A program made the translations under genes and the position numbers. The notes under the pieces were generated by a model that searched no databases, had not been told where the DNA came from, and saw only the letters and a list, made by a program, of their open reading frames with translations. Positions 58,848-64,000 of a DNA stretch of 64,000 nucleotides are shown one piece after another. The stretch is from Kappaphycus alvarezii. Lineage: Eukaryota > Rhodophyta > Florideophyceae > Gigartinales > Solieriaceae. The stretch lies in contig NADL03000863.1 of the NCBI GenBank assembly GCA_002205965.3, positions 124,001 to 188,000 on the forward strand. Direction: 5' to 3'. Numbering within the stretch: the stretch's first letter is position 1; each line of letters begins with the position of its first letter.

Positions 58848-58990
58848 TTTTCTATGTCCGTGGTTGAAAGAGCACTCAGAAAGATGATCTCTACAGTAAA
58901 CCAGCCCAATCTTTTCATGAGGGTTGAACAGCAGCTCTAAAATACCTACCATGAACCAGGGTTTTCTAAGACCATAAGTAATAAATGTCC
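58848..58990 (+). repeat. Partner of the 45.8 kb dispersed repeat
   Basis: Aligns with 45823-45960 over about 140 bp with gaps (GAGCACTCAG, ATCTTTTCATG, TACCATGAACCA). Confidence 0.6.
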
Positions 58991-59149
58991 TTCACAGCCT
59001 CATGGAAAATATCTAAACCACTAAATACGCCCCTTTTCGAAGCTAACGTTGGGACAACTTGAACTTTCTTATCCAGTCCGAGTCTTACCTTATCACCTCC
59101 ACCATCCCCTTTTCAGCCTTTTCCCTGACCTTATGTCCATATATTCTTC

Positions 59150-59942
59150 CTCTTCTTCGGATTTTTGGCCATTATCGGCCTCTTCTGAATATTCTACCAT
59201 ATCCTCCTAGTAAGAGTCTTCATTCTCATAAACTAACTCCGGTGTCACGGACTGTTCGAACTGGTCCCCAGTGTCTTCCTCCTCTTCAGTGGCCTCGTCC
59301 TCAAAGACAAATATTCGGGCTAGTTCTATGATTTTCTTCTCTGTTTGACGATGAAGCTAATCGTCCGCGTCGGTGGGACCAGGAGAGATCAAGAAAGTGG
59401 GGTTTAGAAAGCGAGAATGGCGCGCTTTTTGAATTGGACTAGGAAGGGCGTAAGTTTTTCATTGTGATTTTGGTCGGGGGAGTGGTGGAGGATTGGAGAT
59501 GCTGAAATGTTTCGTTGCTCTGGTTAAACGGAATTATATAGGCATTGAAGTCATTTTACATACAGATTTTAAATATATAACAAAATATGAAATGGAATTG
59601 TTTCCTGCGCATTTGCGCAAATTTGTGCACAGAAATAGAGAATTTTTGAAAAACGTGAGCTGAAAGAGGGAAACGCTCGACTTAGGATGGGCTACAAGGG
59701 GTGTATTTAGTATTAAAAATATCTATAAAAACTGGTAGTGAATCTGGAGAGGATCGCATAAAGGATAGCAAGAAGTAAATAAGGATGGATATTCGCCCTG
59801 AGAAGTGGCTGAGAGTGAGGGAGTGCGAGGAAGGACCGGAACAAAAAGCAAATTTGTACTCGAGGAGATACTGCAGTAAATTAAAGATCAGTAGATGACG
59901 ACGACGAAAAAAATTTTCATCCCGTCTCCTGCGAGCCTAACA
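59150..59942 (-). mobile_element. Long-U3 LTR with ORF (copy C), truncated
   Basis: The minus strand starts TGTTAGG at 59942 and shares TTCGTCGTCGTCATCTAC and TTCCGGTCCTTCCTCG with copies A and B. The ORF region (about 59190-59410) reads GPTDADD, HRQTEKKIIELARIFVFED and TPELVYENED, then an acidic stretch. No R-U5 half is found beyond it. Diverged and broken. Confidence 0.6.
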
Positions 59943-60249
59943 GGGTCAGAAATGATTCAGCCGTACTTGCTTCAGATGGATCAGCTCCAGCAGCACCAGA
60001 CCAGATGCCCAATACCTACTCAGAGACCTCCAGTGTCTGAGAACCGTCTCCGCTTACATCAACGAGACCTTTACATCCAACATTCTTGTCATGTCGCATA
60101 TGCTAACAAGGCTAAGCTGTATTTTAGGAGAAAGATATGCATTATCTATAAACTCTTCTTGTTTCTTATTTTCACCACTTCATCACAACAACAGCGGCAC
60201 GTTTTTATCCTCCCACGCTTGAGAAGTCGTCGTTCCTTTCACCATAGCA

Positions 60250-60850
60250 TCCCGCTGTTCTCTGGAGGGTGAGGTTGCCCCGTTTGCGCCCGCCGTTCCT
60301 CTGATGTTGCCCCTTTACTGGACCTTCTCGCCAAGCTCACTCTGACCTATAAATATGACGATGAACAAACACCAATGCATAATTTACTCCGGGATGCCAT
60401 CTACCGGTAGTGCAAGGAATGTTTTCTCTCCGCGCTCGCCAAATACACTCTTCCTCTAGTGATCCAAACTCGTCTCCGTCTCTAAGCATAGACCTCTACA
60501 TTCTGGGTGCCTATAGGCACGCCTCTCGTGATATTACCCTGAATGTCACTGCAGCCCATCCCTACTCCGGCAATTGCATCTCCTAAAGCGCATATTCTGC
60601 CGGCGTCGCTGCAAATCTTGCTGAGAAAGTGAAGTTCCGACGTTACGATCCATACAGCCGCGTTGGTGAGATTTTTCTCCTTCCGATAGGTGTTAATTCC
60701 AATGCGGCTTTAGGGGCCTGCGGAACAATTATTTTTGCCTTCTCCCTTCTTTCGCTTCAAGCTGCCGGAATTAAGTACCAGCAGCGGAGCTTCAGGACTG
60801 AAGTATCTGCTTTTCGTTCTGCCGTCATGGGACGCAGGCCATCCAGATGA
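60250..60850 (+). mobile_element. LINE C-terminal fragment
   Basis: Reads CPVCARRSSDVAPLLDLL and HNLLRDAIYR, then in another frame SIDLYILGAYRHASRDITLN, VTAAHPYSG, AGVAANLAEKVKFRRYDPYS and IFLLPIGVNSNAALG, followed by a C-terminal tail to 60850. It aligns with the LINE at 47.6-48.1 kb: same finger, same nuclease-like blocks. Frame changes near 60480 and an in-frame stop near 60585 show it is dead. Confidence 0.6.
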
Positions 60851-61438
60851 ACAGCCACCGCGTACCTGAGCAGTTATTGTTGATCTTCCTAGTAACCCTT
60901 GCCTATGGGCTTTCGTTTCTTGTAAAAGATTTCCACACACACTACGTTTATATGTAATTATGGAAATGTACTTCATTATTTCTCCTAGGTGAGTCAGTGA
61001 GAGTTCTTCAATACAAATATTTGGCAGCGGTCTACTCCTGAAAGAGTACGTAAACCTTGGAATATCTCCGGGAGTAAAATAAAAGAGGACAATAGTCATC
61101 CTCTTCGGTTCACAATGTGCAACAATTAGAATGTGAGAATGCTTTCCAGAGACCAGGGAGGCAAAAGTCTGCGTATTGAAAGCTCCAAATAGGAGACGGA
61201 GGCAAGTGGGACTATCTCAAAAGGCTATTGAAAGACCAGCCGTAAGGAATATCGCGCTGGGCGAAACTATCGCGGCATCTTGTTTTTGGAGGAGAGACCT
61301 CACCCTTGCAAAGATTTCAACAGCTCGCACGGCAGCGTGCTAGACCACGTCTGTCACCACCGCGAATGCGTCGGAGTTCCACCCTCCAACGGTAGATATT
61401 GGCAGTGAGATCAGTCAAGACCTGGCTTGTGTGGTGGT
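60851..61438. other. No recognised gene, 60.85-61.44 kb
   Basis: The minus-strand ORF reaching 61099 reads LFYFTPGDIPRFTYSF, faintly like family Y. Otherwise nothing. Confidence 0.3.
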
Positions 61439-61981
61439 TGATAAGGGTAAGTCGGCGGGCGAAGAGATCTCCAGAACCGATTACCCTGAGAAGGAGGTGT
61501 TGCAAGCGACAAAAGTGCTACCGTGGTATTTTTGAACGAACGAAAGGGAGTGTATATTGAGGAGAGTTGAGGGAGCTATAAGCAAGTATAAATGGGGCAG
61601 GGTCTACCACCGACGCTCTGCGATCAGCGTAAGAAAAAGTTTTCTTGGGTCTGAAGTTGACTCCCAACTTCCTACTACTCGGGACTTGGCTTGAAGTTGT
61701 CTGCCAACTTGCTTGACCTGTCAAGGAGGAAGCAGTTTACTCAGCTTATATAGACTTTTGGTTACCCCTGAAGTCCGAAAAAAAATACAGTAGGTACCAG
61801 GCAATGCACAGAAACAATTTGCGTGGATGATATACTCTAAAAAAAAGATACTTAAGAAACTAACAATCAATGAGGTCCTCTTACTTCCCATTCTTTAAAT
61901 CAGATCAAACGACTCCTCTAAAATATCCATGCTGTCCAAGCAGTCCCCACAAATATCTGCGAATGGCTCACATCTCTCTAT

Positions 61982-62449
61982 TCACTCCTGGGAGATATCT
62001 AGACTACTAAAGATATCTCCACCCGGTTCCATCGTCAGCACAACTTGATCCATACATTCCCCCATTCCAACCCTTCCCATACCTTCCTGTGACTCATCAT
62101 CGTCGTCCTCATCGTCGTCCTCATCGACATCCTCATCATCCCCATCCTGATCCTCCCCTTCCTCCTCTTTGTCCTTAACCTTGTAGACCAACTCCGGGGC
62201 TGCCCATTACTCGAAGGACTCCCCGCTCTCCTCCTCGACGTTCCTAGCCTCATCCTCACTTACCTCCCTCGCGTTTTCTTCTATGAAGTAGCGGCGAACG
62301 AACTCGATGATTTGCTTCTTTGTTTGCCGCCGGATGTAGTCGTCGGCATCGGTTGGCCCGCAGGCGGCGAGACGGAGGCCATTGATGGGGCGAAAGGGGC
62401 GATTTTTGGTGATGGGGCAGAGGAGTAATGAATAACATGATCGGGACAT
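61982..62449 (-). pseudogene. LTR-embedded acidic protein ORF region, copy D (fossil)
   Basis: 62207-62449 is open and reads NRPFRPINGLRLAACGPTDA, DDYIRRQTKKQIIEFVRRY and FIEENAREVSEDEARNVEEE. 61982-62191 is open and reads LVYKVKDKEEEGEDQDGDDE, an Asp-rich tract and GGDIFSSLDISQE. The best preserved N-terminal part in the window. No signal peptide or membrane segment. Function unknown. Broken. Confidence 0.65.
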
Positions 62450-62736
62450 TTGGAACTTGTAATAAAGGGGATTAAATAGGCTCCCGCGGCGGGTTCTATA
62501 GATTAGTAATAGGTAAAATAAATCTGCAAGGTATTTTGCAGTGGTGCATTTGCGCCTATTTCCTCAAAAAAGGCGAATTTGGAGGAGGAGGTAAGCTAAA
62601 GGGGAAAAAGAACTTGATTCAGGGTCGATCCAGAGGGTTAAATACAGTATAAAAATATCTAGATAAAATGGAAGTAAATTTGGAAACGACGGTCTGAGAG
62701 GTTAGGGCGGGATCGTTGTAGGTTGCTGGATTACAC

Positions 62737-62818
62737 AAAGGGAGGACCATTTCCTGTATTCATGAAGGAGGACCATTTCCTGTATTACATGAGGGGAGGG
62801 CCATTTTTTTGTATTACA
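62737..62818 (-). repeat. Tandem about 27-bp repeat at the copy D LTR start
   Basis: Three units containing GGAGGACCATTTCCTGTATT (plus strand), the last one modified (GGGAGGGCCATTTTTTTGTA). Confidence 0.8.
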
Positions 62819-62823
62819 GTGGT

Positions 62824-63320
62824 TAACACTTCAAACCTTCTGAACTTCAATGATCCCGAAGCATTCGGAGATGTCAAGGGGTGGGAAACATCGTGAAACA
62901 GAGAGGGACACAGCCGGGGAGCTGCTAAAGAAACTGCAGAGGCGATGGTAATGGGTTTCAGAAAGTTGGGGGCAAAGGGTGTATGGAGTGTACCTGGATT
63001 CCCACAAGAATCCAGATGAGCCCCTCCTTTTATAGACAGTACGGTAACTCTACTCTAGAAATTCTATACTCTGTTAGCTCAGTAGAACTTACTAGAAAGT
63101 AGAGGTGTAAATATAGAATTATACTATCTAGAATATAACTACGTAAAAAAAACGATGACGTGGGGCTCCACGTCAAATAACAACATTGAGGGAAAATCAA
63201 ATTTCTAAAATCATTCAAGACGATACAGTTTCCCTGTTACACCACTGTGTAATAGAGAACTGGAATAGCGACAGCGAACAAGTCTTTATTACACAGTGGT
63301 GTAACAGAGACATTGTTACA
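62824..63320 (-). repeat. LTR of the minus-strand chromovirus, inner limit uncertain
   Basis: The minus strand starts TGTAACAATG at 63320 directly after the purine tract. A TATA-like CTATAAAAGGAGGGG occurs near 63030. The U5 end was not found; copy D borders it. Confidence 0.6.
63234..63307. repeat. Perfect 21-bp inverted repeat inside the chromovirus LTR
   Basis: Arms 63234-63254 and 63287-63307 are exact reverse complements (core TGTTACACCACTGTGTAATA) with a 32-base loop. A degenerate version lies at 47101-47165 in the related fragment, so the feature belongs to the family. Confidence 0.85.
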
Positions 63321-64000
63321 CTATTCCCTCCCCCGGACTATTGACGTCCTCGTCAATGATACTGCGGGAGTATATTATGTTTCCGAATATACTCTTGTAA
63401 AGCTTCCGCTACTACAGCAGATACATCTTCCGTAACATCAACGAAGTCCTTTGTGGGTTGCCACTCCGCCTCATGACGTGGCCCACCACGCATCAGAACC
63501 AAGAACTTGAAACCGCGTCCAACCTTTTTGTGATCCAAGATAACCTGAACTTCCTGTTCTGGTCCATCAGGGAGCTTAAGCGGTGCAGGTGCAGGAGGAA
63601 TAGGTAAAGCAATATCATTGGGCTGCTCCAAATGTGGTGTGGTGTGAATGGTATGAATGACTGGATGGATTTTAAAATGATCAGGGAGATCCAGTCTTAA
63701 CCACGAATGGCCCATATCTACGCGCACCAAGCATTTTTAGAGGCCTGGGACCTAGAATAAACATCTGTAAACCACGAGCGATTGATCCAAAGCTTTGAAC
63801 CGACTTTGTAATCTGGAACCTTGTATCGCCTTGAAGCATATGCAGCTTGCCGAGCTTTTTCCTTTTTGTAGACAAATTGCGCATCCTCCAGAGAAACCTT
63901 GAGCTTGACACGAAAGTCGTCCAAACTTTGAAGAGGTATTCTGCTGCTAGCCAAGAAGTCCAATGGCGATTTAGGTGTCCATCCCAAGTCCAGCTCAAAT
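63321..64000 (-). mobile_element. Chromovirus (Ty3/gypsy) 3' end, minus strand
   Basis: 63718-63987 reads the integrase tail (FRVKLKVSLEDAQFVYKKEK, KVPDYKVGSKLWINRSW), and 63353-63730 a GPY/F-like end (LRLDLPDHFKIHPVIHT) plus a chromodomain (VQVILDHKK, FLVLMRGGPRHEAEWQPTKD). Chromodomains can steer integration to heterochromatin. The purine tract (63321-63334) abuts the LTR. It leaves the window at the right edge, so completeness is unknown; at least one break is seen. Confidence 0.8.

Larger units (their letters stand above)
61439..62818 (-). mobile_element. Solo LTR, long U3 with ORF (copy D)
   Basis: 1380 bp flanked by the perfect 5-bp duplication GTGGT (61434-61438 and 62819-62823). The minus strand begins TGTAATACAA, unlike copies A-C, then joins their U3 near 62685, carries the ORF and TATATAA, and ends with the common R-U5. 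It inserted beside the LTR of the chromovirus at 63 kb. Confidence 0.85.

Noticed and set aside
1-64000. tRNA, rRNA or CRISPR loci and bacterial operons
   Set aside because: No cloverleaf, rRNA block or operon layout was seen by eye; a tRNAscan or Rfam run would be needed to exclude small RNA genes.

Overview
This is nuclear DNA from a repeat-rich, intron-poor eukaryote. Two intron-free host genes look intact: an animal-type glutaminase and a small secreted cysteine-rich peptide. Most of the rest is LTR retrotransposons, LINE tails, unclassified dispersed repeats and a long AT-rich block. A red macroalga would fit the compact single-exon genes among dense LTR elements, but nothing in the sequence fixes the taxon, so that is a low-confidence guess.

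Layout: 1-1.2 kb, DIRS-like fragment on the minus strand. 1.24-6.19 kb, an old broken Ty1/copia element with both LTRs. 6.48-8.04 kb, a long solo LTR on the minus strand that carries an ORF. 9.98-17.49 kb, a young Ty3/gypsy element with near-identical LTRs and a perfect 5-bp target duplication. 17.5-22.5 kb, relics of unknown protein families and the cysteine-rich peptide gene. 22.56-24.08 kb, glutaminase. 24.8-26.3 kb, a diverged ORF-bearing LTR. 26.6-27.2 kb, a LINE fragment. 27.2-37.7 kb, AT-rich and almost gene-free, grading into mixed sequence with repeat relics to 43 kb. 43.3-44.4 kb, a disrupted coding-like region. 44.4-48.3 kb, an ORF-bearing LTR, a chromovirus tail and a LINE tail. 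48.76-49.48 kb, a solo LTR. 50.4-51.5 kb, more relics of the unknown families. 51.63-57.43 kb, a second Ty3/gypsy element. 58.4-61.1 kb, a repeat mosaic with a LINE tail. 61.44-62.82 kb, another ORF-bearing solo LTR. 62.8-64 kb, the 3' end of a minus-strand chromovirus.

The most unusual system is one LTR superfamily. At least seven copies share the same inner (R-U5) half but have different U3 modules. One U3 type is about 1.4-1.6 kb and encodes a small protein with a conserved GPTDADDY motif, a long acidic tract and a conserved C-terminal GDIFSSLDISQE motif; five diverged copies occur here. The two gypsy elements share gag-pol and R-U5 but differ in U3 and in the module after integrase. In element 1 that module contains a duplicated domain I do not recognise. 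A second puzzle is a dispersed, unclassified protein-coding repeat (motifs TVYQKVDG, EVTTNAxC and TVMGKxLRSL) seen in about a dozen places.
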